From NCBI GenBank assembly GCA_947492905.1, contig CANLOL010000001.1:1218578-1282577 (forward strand): a stretch of 64,000 nt of DNA. Direction: 5' to 3'. Under the pieces are notes generated by a model, which ran no database searches, was not told the DNA's origin, and saw only the letters and a list, made by a program, of their open reading frames with translations. The position numbers were made by a program, and so were the translations under genes. Each line of letters begins with the position of its first letter. The first letter of the stretch is position 1. Below are positions 27,238-36,263 of the stretch, in pieces. This DNA is from an uncultured Sphingorhabdus sp. GTDB taxonomy: Bacteria > Pseudomonadota > Alphaproteobacteria > Sphingomonadales > Sphingomonadaceae.

Positions 27238-27854
27238 TGCATCCTAATTATAATTTTAGATGGCCCGATAAAAATGGCAGCGCCCGCGCAGCTATGGAGG
27301 CTATGATTGCACAAATCGGCTTTGGGATGATCTTTGCAACTACGCCCGATGGCCCAAGAGTTGCGCATGTACCGATATTTTACACGGGCGATGGCGCTAT
27401 TCAATTTCATCTGGCCAATGGCAATGCACTTACTAAGCATTTAGATGGCATGAATGCGCTGTGCGTTATAAATGGCCCCGATAGCTATATTAGCCCTGAT
27501 TGGTACGGTAGCGAGAACCAAGTGCCGACATGGAATTATATGGCGCTTGAATTAGAGGGGCCTGTGCGCACTATGAACCATGAGGGTTTGATGGCGCATT
27601 TGGATGATTTAAGCCGCGTCAATGAAGAGAAATTAGCCGATAAAAAACCATGGACTATGGATAAAATAGATCAAGCACTATTGGGCAAAATGACCAAAGC
27701 CATAACGGGGTTCGAGATGGAAGTGAAAGCATGGCGTGACACATTGAAATTGAACCAAAATAAAAATGATCAAGAGCGTGAAAATGCAGCCACTGCATTA
27801 GAAGAAAATGGTCATTTAGCTATGGCCCATTTGATACGGAATATTGGCAAATGA
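27237..27854 (+). CDS. PaiB-like FMN-binding negative transcriptional regulator family protein
   Basis: A 205-residue protein of the PaiB family, a split-barrel flavin-binding fold. Matching segments are FGMIFATTPDGPRVAHVPI, IQFHLANGNAL, YISPDWYGSENQVPTWNYMAL and the C-terminal ITGFEMEVKAWRDTLKLNQNK. PaiB was named from a Bacillus regulator of proteases and sporulation, but many members are probably FMN or heme-binding enzymes, so its role here is open. The ATG shares a base with the stop of the upstream gene. Confidence 0.88.
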   Translation: MHPNYNFRWPDKNGSARAAMEAMIAQIGFGMIFATTPDGPRVAHVPIFYTGDGAIQFHLANGNALTKHLDGMNALCVINGPDSYISPDWYGSENQVPTWNYMALELEGPVRTMNHEGLMAHLDDLSRVNEEKLADKKPWTMDKIDQALLGKMTKAITGFEMEVKAWRDTLKLNQNKNDQERENAATALEENGHLAMAHLIRNIGK

Positions 27855-28522
27855 GCAATAAATTAGCCCTATTTGATTGCGATGGTACTTTGCTTGATAG
27901 CCAAGCTAATATTTGCATGGCGATGGAGCGGGCTTTTGAATTGATGGGATTAACGCCCCCGCCGCGTCATGAAATACGGCATATAGTTGGGCTTAGCTTA
28001 GTCGAAGCGGCAGCGCATCTTATGCCGCAGGAAAGCGATGCTTTTCACCGCGAATTGGCCGAGCATTATAAACAATCATTTTATGCGATGCGCGGCAATG
28101 GATTGGTGCATGAGCCGCTATATGATGGCATAAAAGATTTGATTATGGCCCTTGATGCATCGGGATGGATGCTTGGTGTGGCCACAGGAAAATCGGATCG
28201 CGGATTGGATCGCGCGCTCACCGAACATGCAATGAAAGACTATTTTATATCGCTGCAAACCGCCGATAGACATCCATCAAAACCGCACCCCTCGATGGTG
28301 CATCAGGCTATGGCAGATAGCGGCAGCGATGCGCGCAGCACGGTTATGATTGGTGATACGAGCTTTGATATGGAAATGGGAAAAGCGGCTGGTTGCTATA
28401 CAATTGGTGTGAATTGGGGCTATCATTCGCTAGAGATATTACAAAGCAGCGGCGCGGATATATGCGTGCATACTATAGATGAATTAAGCGCCGCGTTAGC
28501 AGAATTTGAAGGTGGATTATGA
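27851..28522 (+). CDS. HAD-IA family hydrolase (phosphoglycolate phosphatase-like)
   Basis: A 223-residue haloacid dehalogenase phosphatase. Motif I is FDCDGTLLDSQ with nucleophile D9 and acid D11. Motif II is LGVATGKSDRG, the motif III lysine lies in HPSKPHPSM, and motif IV is VMIGDTSFDMEMGKAAG. An alpha-helical cap at about 15-85 fits the Gph/PpaX group. Substrate is not readable. It overlaps both neighbours by four bases, inside the run from crcB to the ATP12 gene. Confidence 0.92.
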   Translation: MSNKLALFDCDGTLLDSQANICMAMERAFELMGLTPPPRHEIRHIVGLSLVEAAAHLMPQESDAFHRELAEHYKQSFYAMRGNGLVHEPLYDGIKDLIMALDASGWMLGVATGKSDRGLDRALTEHAMKDYFISLQTADRHPSKPHPSMVHQAMADSGSDARSTVMIGDTSFDMEMGKAAGCYTIGVNWGYHSLEILQSSGADICVHTIDELSAALAEFEGGL

Positions 28523-28791
28523 AGGGCAATCAGCAAAAAAATGCCTTAAGCAAATATTTCACTATCGGTATAGTGCGGATTATGGGCATTGCCATTATGG
28601 CGATTGGTTTTGCTATTTTGCTCAATGATTTCATGCAGCTTCCCGATGCTATGGGCTATTTCTTGATATTCATGGGCGGTTTTGAATTCATTGCCATGCC
28701 GATACTTTTGGCGCGTGCATGGAAAACTCCAGAGGATGAAGATACTCCTGATGGAGATAATAAGAAAAATGCAGGCATAGAAAAACAATGA
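28519..28791 (+). CDS. Small two-helix membrane protein
   Basis: A 90-residue protein with two hydrophobic segments (about 15-37 and 45-68) and a hydrophilic acidic tail. It has no motif I recognise. Four-base overlaps with both the HAD gene and the ATP12 gene show it is a real, translationally coupled member of the operon. A role in the inner membrane near ATP synthase assembly is only a guess from its neighbour. Confidence 0.75.
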   Translation: MKGNQQKNALSKYFTIGIVRIMGIAIMAIGFAILLNDFMQLPDAMGYFLIFMGGFEFIAMPILLARAWKTPEDEDTPDGDNKKNAGIEKQ

Positions 28792-29477
28792 AGCGTTTCT
28801 ATAAAGAGGTATCGGTGCATGCTGCCGATGGCGGCTATGCAATATTGCTCGATGGCAAGCCCGTCAAAACGCCTATGCGCCGGGCACTATCGCTGCCCAA
28901 TGCGCATATGGCCGAAGCTGTAAAATCCGAATGGGATGCGCAAGGCGAAGATATTGACCCCGCCTCTATGGTGGTGACGGGATTTGCTAATGCAGCGATT
29001 GACCGCGTAGCCGATGAGCGAGAGACTTTTGTGCAAAATATTGCCGCTTATGGGGAAAGCGATTTACTATGCTATCGCGCCGATAGTCCCGACCCTTTGA
29101 TTGAGCGTCAAATGCGCGAATGGCAGCCTTGGCTGGAATGGACAGAGCAAAATTATGATGCGGCGTTGATTGTCGTGAGCGGGATTATGCATAAAGAGCA
29201 GCCTAAGCAAAGCTTGCTTAATTTGCGCAAAGCGGTTGAAGCTATGAATGATTTCCAGCTATCGGCGATGGCGAAAATGACACATATTTCAGGATCATTG
29301 ATTATGAGCCTAGCGCTCTATGAAGGTAAAACCGAGATTGATGCGATTTGGCCTGCGCTCTGTTTGGATGAGTTGTGGCAAGAGGAGCAATGGGGCGCGG
29401 ATAGTTTTGCGCAAAAGCATCGCGATGATCGCTATGCTGATTTTAAGGCAGCCTTGGATTTTCTGAAATTGGTATGA
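28788..29477 (+). CDS. ATP12-family F1-ATPase assembly chaperone
   Basis: A 229-residue homologue of the mitochondrial ATP12 chaperone, which holds the F1 alpha subunit until it pairs with beta. Conserved stretches are KRFYKEVSVHAADGGYAILLDGKPVKTPMRR near the start, VKSEWDAQGEDIDPASM, DLLCYRADSPDPLIERQMREWQPWLEW and the C-terminal EEQWGADSFAQKHRDDRYADFKAALDFL. The family is restricted largely to alphaproteobacteria and mitochondria, supporting the taxonomic placement. It ends the operon that starts at crcB. Confidence 0.94.
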   Translation: MKRFYKEVSVHAADGGYAILLDGKPVKTPMRRALSLPNAHMAEAVKSEWDAQGEDIDPASMVVTGFANAAIDRVADERETFVQNIAAYGESDLLCYRADSPDPLIERQMREWQPWLEWTEQNYDAALIVVSGIMHKEQPKQSLLNLRKAVEAMNDFQLSAMAKMTHISGSLIMSLALYEGKTEIDAIWPALCLDELWQEEQWGADSFAQKHRDDRYADFKAALDFLKLV

Positions 29478-29518
29478 AATTGCAACGAAAGGGCGAGCGA
29501 TTTACCTTTCCATCAGCT

Positions 29519-30193
29519 TTAATTTTCCATCAGCTTTCTGGCAAAACCGATCAATCCTTTTTGGCGCATGCGTTTCAGACGTTCGGCGGCTAAAATTTTG
29601 GTGATTTTTTCAAAACAAGCCTCAATATCGTCATTGATGAGGACATAGTCATAACCGTCCCAATGACCAATTTCAGATTTAGCCCGCGCCATACGATCGT
29701 TGATGACTTCATGACTATCGGTGCCGCGATTGCGCAATCGATCTTCAAGTTCGGTTATGGATGGCGGCAGGATGAATGTGCGCACAATATCGCTGCCTGC
29801 TTCTTGATATAGCTGCTGCGTTCCTTGCCAATCGATGTCAAAAAGCACATCTTTACCGCTCTCTAGCATAGCCTCAACAGGGGCTTTTGGCGTGCCATAG
29901 CGGTGACCAAAAACTTTGGCCCATTCCAAAAACTCGCCATCTGCAACCATTTGTTTAAAAGTATCTTTATCAACAAAATGATAATCTTTGCCATTGATTT
30001 CGCCGGGACGCGGTGGGCGCGTAGTGGCCGACACGGACAATGAGATATGTTCGTCTGATGCGAGCAATTTACGGGCTAATGTTGATTTTCCAGCGCCCGA
30101 TGGCGACGATAATACGAACAAAAGTCCGCGCCGCTCAAGCTGGATAGAAGAATTTTGATTTTTCGTTTTATTTTCGCTGGCCATATCGACCAT
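29519..30193 (-). CDS. gmk: Guanylate kinase
   Basis: A 224-residue nucleoside monophosphate kinase converting GMP to GDP with ATP. The P-loop is SSPSGAGKSTLARKLL. The GMP-binding region reads SVSATTRPPRPGEINGKDYHFVD, and FLEWAKVFGHRYGTPK and VLFDIDWQGTQQL complete the signature. The first 25 residues are a polar extension compared with short GMKs; a second ATG at 30184 is equally plausible. The gene is transcribed toward the ATP12 gene. Confidence 0.96.
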   Translation of the reverse strand: MVDMASENKTKNQNSSIQLERRGLLFVLSSPSGAGKSTLARKLLASDEHISLSVSATTRPPRPGEINGKDYHFVDKDTFKQMVADGEFLEWAKVFGHRYGTPKAPVEAMLESGKDVLFDIDWQGTQQLYQEAGSDIVRTFILPPSITELEDRLRNRGTDSHEVINDRMARAKSEIGHWDGYDYVLINDDIEACFEKITKILAAERLKRMRQKGLIGFARKLMEN

Positions 30194-30292
30194 TGCCGCA
30201 AAATAGCATTGCTCGTCAACTCTTATGCAGAGCTAATAGATAAAATCATTTAGATAAACCATATTGAAGAAATATAATCGAAAATATCGAAT

Positions 30293-30781
30293 TTAAGATT
30301 TTTTTCCAAAATCTACGCTGACAACATTTGATCCATCTTCTTGCGATGCAGCAATTTCTTCTTCGCTTATTTTATCATCTGCTTCCACGGCTTCAAAGAG
30401 CGTATCTTGGCCATTATCAACGGGAAATTGTAGCGCAAAATCAACCGCTGGATCAACAAAGGCAGTGATGGCGGAATAGGGTATAACCAAATGCGAAGGC
30501 ACTTGCGAGAAAGAGAGGCCTACTTCAAAATGTTCATCGCCAATTTTCAAGTCCCAATATTTATGTTGCAATACAATCGTCATTTCCTCTGGGAAACGCT
30601 CAATCAAAGCTTGTGGGATAGATACACCATCAGCAGTGGTTCGAAATGTGATGTAGAAATGATGGTCGCCTGGCAGGCCCTCGGCCTCTATAGTGCGCAG
30701 CACACGTCCCACAACAGCGCGGAGCACTTCTTGGACAATATCATCATAGGGAATTAGGCTATCTGTAATTTCTTCGCTCAT
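30293..30781 (-). CDS. sspB: SspB-alpha, ClpXP proteolysis adaptor
   Basis: A 162-residue protein matching the alphaproteobacterial SspB family, which delivers ssrA-tagged and some regulatory substrates to ClpXP. The conserved body runs LIPYDDIVQEVLRAVVGRVL, HHFYITFRTTADGVSIP, RFPEEMTIVLQHKYWDL and FEVGLSFSQVPSHLVIPYSAITAFVDPAVDFALQF. An acidic linker and short C-terminal tail follow, the tail being the likely ClpX docking peptide. The ATG at 30781 was chosen over one nine codons upstream because it matches the usual start of the family. Confidence 0.92.
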   Translation of the reverse strand: MSEEITDSLIPYDDIVQEVLRAVVGRVLRTIEAEGLPGDHHFYITFRTTADGVSIPQALIERFPEEMTIVLQHKYWDLKIGDEHFEVGLSFSQVPSHLVIPYSAITAFVDPAVDFALQFPVDNGQDTLFEAVEADDKISEEEIAASQEDGSNVVSVDFGKKS

Positions 30782-30906
30782 GCTGCATAATTGAACGTGC
30801 TTGCACATGAAATCAAGAATTAATGGAGCGGATAGTATAAAAAAATATTATGCGCCGAATATTATGATAAAATGCATATAATATTGCTGCAATAACTTGC
30901 CTAATT

Positions 30907-31533
30907 ATGCCCGCGCTTTATACCGTCCCTATGCGACAAGGACTGATAAAACGTAAAACCAAAGAAACCGATATTTTCATCGAGCTGAACCTTGATGGAA
31001 CTGGCGAATATGATGTGAGCACGGGCATTGGATTTCTCGATCATATGATTGAGCAATTTGCGCGCCATTCATTGATTGATTTGACCTGTAAGATCAAAGG
31101 TGATTTGCATATCGATCAACATCATACGACCGAGGATTGCGGCATCGCCATTGGTCAAGCGATTGACCAAGCATTGGGCGATAAAGCCGGTATTATGCGT
31201 TATGGCAGTGCCTATTCCCCTATGGATGAAACATTGAGCCGCGTTGCCGTTGATATATCGGGACGCCCATTTTTGGTGTGGAATGCTGCTTTTTCTCAAC
31301 CTAGGTTGGGCGAGATGGACACCGAATTATTCGATCATTGGTTCCACAGCGTTGCCGATAATGCGGGTCTGACACTGCATATTGATTTAATCCACGGACG
31401 CAATAATCATCACATAGCAGAGAGTATTTTCAAAGGCTTTGCTCGCGCTATGCGTCAAGCCATTGCCATTGATGATCGTAAGCAAGGCGCTGTTCCCTCT
31501 ACCAAAGGTATGCTGGCGAGCAAAGGCGCCTAA
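30907..31533 (+). CDS. hisB: Imidazoleglycerol-phosphate dehydratase
   Basis: A 208-residue single-function HisB that removes water from imidazole glycerol phosphate in histidine synthesis. The two di-manganese histidine motifs are clear: [14 protein letters not shown] and, in the second half, [20 protein letters not shown], along with [12 protein letters not shown]. An ATG at 30931 is a possible alternative start, which would remove eight residues. It leads the hisB-hisH-hisA-hisF operon. Confidence 0.96.
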   Translation: MPALYTVPMRQGLIKRKTKETDIFIELNLDGTGEYDVSTGIGFLDHMIEQFARHSLIDLTCKIKGDLHIDQHHTTEDCGIAIGQAIDQALGDKAGIMRYGSAYSPMDETLSRVAVDISGRPFLVWNAAFSQPRLGEMDTELFDHWFHSVADNAGLTLHIDLIHGRNNHHIAESIFKGFARAMRQAIAIDDRKQGAVPSTKGMLASKGA

Positions 31534-31538
31534 ACGAT

Positions 31539-32234
31539 ATGACCCAATATGCCGAAAAAATTGCCCTAATAGATTATGGGGCAGGCAATTTGCATAGCGT
31601 TTATAATGCTTTGAAAGCGGCTGGTGCGCAGTCGGTGGAAGTCACCAATGATGCGCATTATGTAGCTGCTGCTGATCGGATAATATTACCCGGTGTCGGC
31701 GCATTTGGCGCTTGTAAAGACGCATTATTCGCCATTGATGGTATGATAGATGCGCTGGAACAAAGAGTGAGAGGCGATGCCATTCCATTTTTGGGGATAT
31801 GCGTTGGGATGCAATTATTAGCAGATCAAGGCGTCGAATATGGAGTCCATGAGGGATTGGGCTGGATTAAAGGCAGTGTGACAGCATTTGAACCTAGCGA
31901 TGCGATCAAAATCCCGCACATGGGATGGAATGAAATTTCTGTATCCAAGCTGCATCCTATTGCAAATGATGGTTTATTATTATCGGGCGAGGCTTATTTT
32001 CTGCACGGTTATAAATTTGATGCAGCTGATGATGCTGATATTATTGCCACCACCGACCATGGCGGCACAGTGACAGCAGCCGTCGGCAAAGATAATATTT
32101 TGGGCGTTCAATTTCATCCAGAGAAAAGCCAGCATTTTGGCATTTCATTTCTGTCGCGCTTTTTGCAATGGCGCACGCATAAAGAAACGCACCCGCATAT
32201 AGAAACGCTCCCGCATATAGAAACGCGTTCATGA
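31539..32234 (+). CDS. hisH: Imidazole glycerol phosphate synthase, glutamine amidotransferase subunit
   Basis: A 231-residue class I glutaminase that feeds ammonia to HisF. The catalytic triad is C88 in FLGICVGMQ and H193/E195 in QFHPEKSQ. PGVGAFGAC and the oxyanion region are present. The last 16 residues (from about 216) come from an 18-bp DNA repeat and read as repeats of ETHPHI/ETLPHI, an extension beyond the usual HisH end. It begins five bases after hisB and is followed by hisA. Confidence 0.95.
   Translation: MTQYAEKIALIDYGAGNLHSVYNALKAAGAQSVEVTNDAHYVAAADRIILPGVGAFGACKDALFAIDGMIDALEQRVRGDAIPFLGICVGMQLLADQGVEYGVHEGLGWIKGSVTAFEPSDAIKIPHMGWNEISVSKLHPIANDGLLLSGEAYFLHGYKFDAADDADIIATTDHGGTVTAAVGKDNILGVQFHPEKSQHFGISFLSRFLQWRTHKETHPHIETLPHIETRS
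32184..32226 (+). repeat. 18-bp in-frame tandem repeat at the 3' end of hisH
   Basis: Two copies of GAAACGCWCCCGCATATA (32184-32201 and 32202-32219) plus a partial third GAAACGC. The unit is divisible by three, so the repeat adds six residues per copy to the HisH C terminus without shifting the frame. Confidence 0.85.
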
Positions 32235-32253
32235 AGATAAGGCATTATAGTTT

Positions 32254-32985
32254 ATGATTATTTTTCCCGCTATAGATTTGAAATCAGGCCAAGTGGTGCG
32301 CCTATCCGAAGGCGATATGGACAGGGCCACCATCTATGCTGATGATCCAGCGGGGCAGGCGCTGCGTTTCCAAGAAGCAGGCGCTGCATTTTTGCATGTG
32401 GTTGATTTGGATGGAGCATTTGCTGGTAAGCCCGAAAATGCCGCAGCTGTGGAGTCGATAATTTCTGCTTTTGATGGGCATATTCAATTGGGCGGCGGCA
32501 TTCGAAATCGCGAGACAGTTGAGCGTTGGTTTGGTCTAGGAGTTTCAAGATTAGTGATAGGTACGGCGGCTCTAAAAGATCCCGATTTTGTCAAAGAAAT
32601 GGCGAAGGAATTTCCGGGCGGTATCGTAGTCGCCGTTGATGCGCGCGATGGTTTTGTCGCAACCGAGGGCTGGGCTGAAAAATCGGATATGCCCGTGGTA
32701 GATTTGGCCCGCCGTTTCGAGGATGCTGGTGTAGCGAGCATATTATTCACTGATGTTGGGCGCGATGGTATGCTCAAAGGATGTAATGTCGATGCTACGG
32801 TTGATCTGGCCCGTCAAGTCGATTTGCCTGTGATTGCTAGCGGCGGCGTAAAAGGCATTGATGATATTCATATATTAAGCCTTCACAGAGAAGATGGCAT
32901 CGAAGGGGTTATCACGGGCCGGGCTTTGTTCGAAGGCAAGCTTGATTTAGCTGCGGCTATTGCCATCGGGGATAAAGTAGCATGA
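32254..32985 (+). CDS. hisA: Phosphoribosylformimino-5-aminoimidazole carboxamide ribotide isomerase
   Basis: A 243-residue (beta/alpha)8 isomerase that opens the ProFAR ribose to PRFAR. The N-terminal catalytic region is [16 protein letters not shown] with the general-base Asp. The second half holds [12 protein letters not shown] with the acid Asp and [12 protein letters not shown] for phosphate binding. It overlaps hisF by four bases, so the two enzymes that act in sequence are translationally coupled. Confidence 0.96.
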   Translation: MIIFPAIDLKSGQVVRLSEGDMDRATIYADDPAGQALRFQEAGAAFLHVVDLDGAFAGKPENAAAVESIISAFDGHIQLGGGIRNRETVERWFGLGVSRLVIGTAALKDPDFVKEMAKEFPGGIVVAVDARDGFVATEGWAEKSDMPVVDLARRFEDAGVASILFTDVGRDGMLKGCNVDATVDLARQVDLPVIASGGVKGIDDIHILSLHREDGIEGVITGRALFEGKLDLAAAIAIGDKVA

Positions 32986-33758
32986 GCGTTCGTATTCGCG
33001 TCATACCATGTTTGGATGTGGCGGGTGGCCGCGTGGTCAAGGGCGTGAACTTTGTCGATTTGGTGGATGCTGGCGATCCAGTGGAACAAGCCAAAGCCTA
33101 TGACGCAGCGGGCGCGGATGAGTTATGCTTTTTGGATATAACGGCCAGCCATGAAGATCGCGGCACAATATTAGATGTCGTGCGAAGAACAGCAGAAGTT
33201 TGCTTTATGCCGCTTACCGTGGGCGGCGGCGTAAGGAGCGCCGAGGATGCGCGCGCTTTGTTGCTGGCGGGTGCGGATAAAGTAGCGGTTAATAGTGCGG
33301 CGGTTTCCAACCCACAGGTCATAGCCGATATTGCTGAGAGATTTGGTAGCCAATGTATTGTGGCTTCGGTTGATGCAAAACGCTGGTCAGATGGACGCGA
33401 TGGCTGGGAGATATATACCCATGGTGGCCGCAAACCCACTGGCATAGATGCTTTAGAACATGCGCAAAATATGGAAAGATTGGGCGCAGGTGAATTGCTA
33501 GTGACCTCTATGGACCGCGATGGAACAAAGGTAGGCTTTGATGTCGAGCTTACCCGCACGATTGCCGATAATGTTGCTATCCCTGTGATAGCCAGCGGCG
33601 GCGTTGGTCATGTTGATGATTTGGTGCGCGGCGTAACAGAGGGACATGCTAGCGCTGTTCTTGCCGCATCGATTTTCCATTTTGGTGAAGCTAGTATTGC
33701 CGATGCGCATGAAGCTCTGAGAAAAGCGGGCTTACCAGCGCGGCGCGCAGCGCGCTAA
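32982..33758 (+). CDS. hisF: Imidazole glycerol phosphate synthase, cyclase subunit
   Basis: A 258-residue (beta/alpha)8 cyclase which, with HisH, converts PRFAR and ammonia to imidazole glycerol phosphate and AICAR. The catalytic aspartates are D12 in [18 protein letters not shown] and the one in [10 protein letters not shown] near 130. [13 protein letters not shown] and [13 protein letters not shown] give the phosphate sites. Unlike the common arrangement hisE does not follow; the operon ends here at a terminator. Confidence 0.97.
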   Translation: MSVRIRVIPCLDVAGGRVVKGVNFVDLVDAGDPVEQAKAYDAAGADELCFLDITASHEDRGTILDVVRRTAEVCFMPLTVGGGVRSAEDARALLLAGADKVAVNSAAVSNPQVIADIAERFGSQCIVASVDAKRWSDGRDGWEIYTHGGRKPTGIDALEHAQNMERLGAGELLVTSMDRDGTKVGFDVELTRTIADNVAIPVIASGGVGHVDDLVRGVTEGHASAVLAASIFHFGEASIADAHEALRKAGLPARRAAR

Positions 33759-33813
33759 TATTATCCGATTATAATTTTAAAACAAAATAATCCTAATATG
33801 CTTTAGGTATAAA

Positions 33814-33850
33814 AAAACGGAGTATAGAGAGTGAAGCTATACCCCGTTTT
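33814..33850. terminator. Bidirectional terminator between hisF and the sigma/bufferin operon
   Basis: ACGGAGTATAG pairs with CTATACCCCGT with one mismatch. On the plus strand TTTT follows; on the minus strand seven T follow. It is placed between two converging operons and can serve both. Confidence 0.8.
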
Positions 33851-33887
33851 GAATATTATGTGCCTAACTAAATTAAGGCGTATGCAC

Positions 33888-34523
33888 TTACCAGCGGATA
33901 AGGTGCGGTACTACCAAGCGGCCAACAACTGCTGAAGTTCCGATAGCGGCTGTGTACCAAACGCTGATATCCATAACGCTTGTAAATGGGCAGTGGAAAG
34001 AATAAGCGAATGCGCCTAAACCACCCGCTGCTAGGCCTGTAAGCCATCCAGCGCGTTCCAATGATGTTGGTGCGCCTTTACGAAGCCACAATACCATAGG
34101 AATGGCGGTGGCAGATGAAGCCGCTAAACACATTTTGAAGCAATACCAGCCAGTGTTAACCGTTACGGGCATATCTGCTGACATGGTTGAAATAGCAACG
34201 ATAAGAGCAGAGATAGGGAATAATAATGCTGCACCAACAGCCCATACCCAACCTTGGTTACCTTTGCCAACAGATGGCTGAGCCATATGCACTACAGCGC
34301 GAGCCGTTGCAAAGCCGAGCAGCAATAATACACCACCGCGCATCAATGTAATGGGAGCAGGAATACCTGCTGCTAGGTCAGAGCGCAGACCAAGCTGTGA
34401 TACGAATAGCGCAATAAAGGCGACTACTATCACGGCTGGAAGGGCGAGACCCTTGTTAATATTCATAGGTTTAACTGGTGTTAAATCATTCACCAAATCA
34501 TCTATGCTAAAATTCTTTTGCAT
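33888..34523 (-). CDS. nrsF: NrsF-like anti-sigma factor (DUF1109)
   Basis: A 211-residue inner-membrane protein with about six hydrophobic helices, matching DUF1109/NrsF. In Caulobacter NrsF holds the ECF factor SigF at the membrane and releases it in response to heavy metals through two conserved cysteines. Candidate cysteines here lie in the periplasm-facing segments GWYCFKMC and YSFHCPFT. The cytoplasmic N terminus (MQKNFSIDDLVNDLTPVKP) would bind the sigma factor. The start at 34523 follows GAG at good spacing and avoids overlap with the sigma gene. It is the last gene of the bufferin operon. Confidence 0.9.
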   Translation of the reverse strand: MQKNFSIDDLVNDLTPVKPMNINKGLALPAVIVVAFIALFVSQLGLRSDLAAGIPAPITLMRGGVLLLLGFATARAVVHMAQPSVGKGNQGWVWAVGAALLFPISALIVAISTMSADMPVTVNTGWYCFKMCLAASSATAIPMVLWLRKGAPTSLERAGWLTGLAAGGLGAFAYSFHCPFTSVMDISVWYTAAIGTSAVVGRLVVPHLIRW

Positions 34524-34542
34524 TGTTTTACTCACTTTCACT

Positions 34543-35067
34543 CTACTCACTTTCAATCAGTGTCGCTAATTTTTTCAATCCTCTATGGACATTCACTTTT
34601 ACTAGTGACTCTGATTGACCAGTTTTGTCACTTGTCTCGGCTATACTATAGCCTTCAACCTTTACCAATTGGATAACTTCTGCTTGTTTTTCTGGTAGCA
34701 TCGTTAACAATCGGTCTATCGATATTTTTGCACCAACAACATCTTCATGGCCTTCTTCGGCTATATCAAAATCTAGTGTTCCGGCCTGGTGCTTATATGT
34801 TTGGCGTAATTTATCGACCCAACGATAACGAGCAATAGCGGCGATCCATGGCAAATAAGCCCTTGTAGGATCAAAGCTGTCCCGTTTGCGGTGCAGCGAT
34901 ATTAAAGTCTCTTGAATGAGATCATCAATGGCATCATTCGATATTTTATTCGAAAAATATCGGCTCAACCAACGCCCTGTTTGCTCTAAAAGCACAGAGT
35001 AAGACTGTTTGTCTCCACCCTGCGCCCTTATCATCAGGTTCTTTAATGTCTCTTCATTTGCTATCAT
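34543..35067 (-). CDS. sigF: ECF RNA polymerase sigma factor, SigF type
   Basis: A 174-residue extracytoplasmic-function sigma factor. Region 2 lies at about 20-90, with DDLIQETLISLHRKRDSFDPTRAYLPWIAAIARYRWVDKLRQ. Region 4 lies at about 115-170, with LPEKQAEVIQLVKVEGYSIAETSDKTGQSESLVKVNVHRGLKKL. Pairing with a DUF1109 anti-sigma factor matches the ECF16/SigF group of Caulobacter. The gene overlaps doxX by four bases and precedes nrsF. The matching GTAACC-N16-CGAA promoter ahead of bufA1 means it should drive its own operon. Confidence 0.93.
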   Translation of the reverse strand: MIANEETLKNLMIRAQGGDKQSYSVLLEQTGRWLSRYFSNKISNDAIDDLIQETLISLHRKRDSFDPTRAYLPWIAAIARYRWVDKLRQTYKHQAGTLDFDIAEEGHEDVVGAKISIDRLLTMLPEKQAEVIQLVKVEGYSIAETSDKTGQSESLVKVNVHRGLKKLATLIESE

Positions 35068-35510
35068 GGGCGGTTTCTCGTTAATAGTGCATCAAGACTG
35101 ATAACACCGCCACCGCGACTAATCAATATTAATGCTAGGGCTGTCCAAAACATATGAACTGTACCCCATGCTTCAGGAAATACTAAAAATTGAATAACCA
35201 TAGTCATTACAAATAATCCAGAAGCAGCAAAGCGTGTAAATAGCCCAATCACCAATAATATTGGCAGAAAATGCTCAGCATACATTGTTATAGGGGCTAA
35301 TGAAGCTGGCATACCAAATTCATTTTCAAACAATATTGGCTGAATTTCGTTCATTGTAAGCAATGTGCCTTCTTCAACCTTTGTACGAGCAGAACTCCAA
35401 AATGGGAATGCTAGGGCACAACGGACAAATAAAAGTACGAGGGATTCTCCGAACTTACTGGCTAAAAATCCAGTAATTTGGTCATATAGTGCGGTAATTT
35501 TATTCAACAT
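35064..35510 (-). CDS. DoxX-family membrane protein of the bufferin operon
   Basis: A 148-residue protein with four predicted helices and the DoxX layout: FVRCALAFPFWSSARTKVEEGTL near the start, then YAEHFLPILLVIGLFTRFAASGLFVMTMVIQF and WTALALILISRGGGVISLDALL. DoxX proteins are a recurring member of DUF692/DUF2063 bufferin and gig-type metal operons. The molecular role is not settled; quinone or thiol redox work at the membrane has been suggested for the family. It lies 12 bases after bufC and overlaps sigF. Confidence 0.9.
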   Translation of the reverse strand: MLNKITALYDQITGFLASKFGESLVLLFVRCALAFPFWSSARTKVEEGTLLTMNEIQPILFENEFGMPASLAPITMYAEHFLPILLVIGLFTRFAASGLFVMTMVIQFLVFPEAWGTVHMFWTALALILISRGGGVISLDALLTRNRP

Positions 35511-35522
35511 ATTAAATCCTTA

Positions 35523-36263
35523 TTATGTATCCACGCATATCAACGCGCCGGCACCAATGATCGTTAAAAGTGGCTGCAATGGATTGTTCATATCTCCCTG
35601 TTCGGTAGCAATTGCTAAAAGGTTACCCATAGGTGTTTTTAATTCTGATTCTTTCAATAGTTTTGCAGTTATGGCGTCAATTGGCAATAGCTTCACCTCT
35701 GAATCGGGGCGTGTTACCAAGATACTATGCGGATTATCCAATATTTCGCTTAATTCGCTCAATGGCTCAGCAAGATTTGCCTGTAATATTATGATTTGAA
35801 CCGCTGGATGCAGCGCAACATTTTGCGCTGTTAATGTTTCTTCGTCAAATTGCGATAATTGTTCTAATGATAATGGCTCAGCTTCTGCAGCGTTATAACT
35901 ATCTAGCCATGCCCATTCTATGGCGGCCAAATCGGCAATCTCTGGGGCACATGTTGGACGGATAAATTTTTCAAAACCTATGCCCAATTGGCTATTATCA
36001 TGCATTTTAACATGGTCTAGCTCAACATATTCACGGGTTAAATCATTGAAAATATCTTCGCCCATTGCCTCGCGGGTCATTGGGAATGTTTCTTCTAATG
36101 CAATCAAACGCGCATGCGATATTGTGTTGGCATGGGCTTTTAATCCGAGCATCACCCTATCTATAGGGCCATCGAATAAATCGGGATCAAGCGCATTTGG
36201 CCCTTGGTTGATCGTATCAATGAAATTATTTTGGCCGTCTTCAAATATAGATTTAGGCGGCAT
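35523..36263 (-). CDS. bufC: BufC/HvfC-type partner protein (DUF2063)
   Basis: A 246-residue protein. The N-terminal part (about 1-115) is like the DUF2063 domain: a helical region with ALEETFPMTREAMGEDIFNDLTREYVELDHVKMHDNSQLGIGFEKFI. The C-terminal half (LHPAVQIIILQANLAEPLSELSE, then HSILVTRPDSEVKLLPID) fits the peptide-recognition region of the MbnC/HvfC family. Such proteins bind the precursor leader and present it to the DUF692 enzyme. It overlaps bufB by 11 bases, consistent with a stoichiometric complex. Confidence 0.88.
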   Translation of the reverse strand: MPPKSIFEDGQNNFIDTINQGPNALDPDLFDGPIDRVMLGLKAHANTISHARLIALEETFPMTREAMGEDIFNDLTREYVELDHVKMHDNSQLGIGFEKFIRPTCAPEIADLAAIEWAWLDSYNAAEAEPLSLEQLSQFDEETLTAQNVALHPAVQIIILQANLAEPLSELSEILDNPHSILVTRPDSEVKLLPIDAITAKLLKESELKTPMGNLLAIATEQGDMNNPLQPLLTIIGAGALICVDT

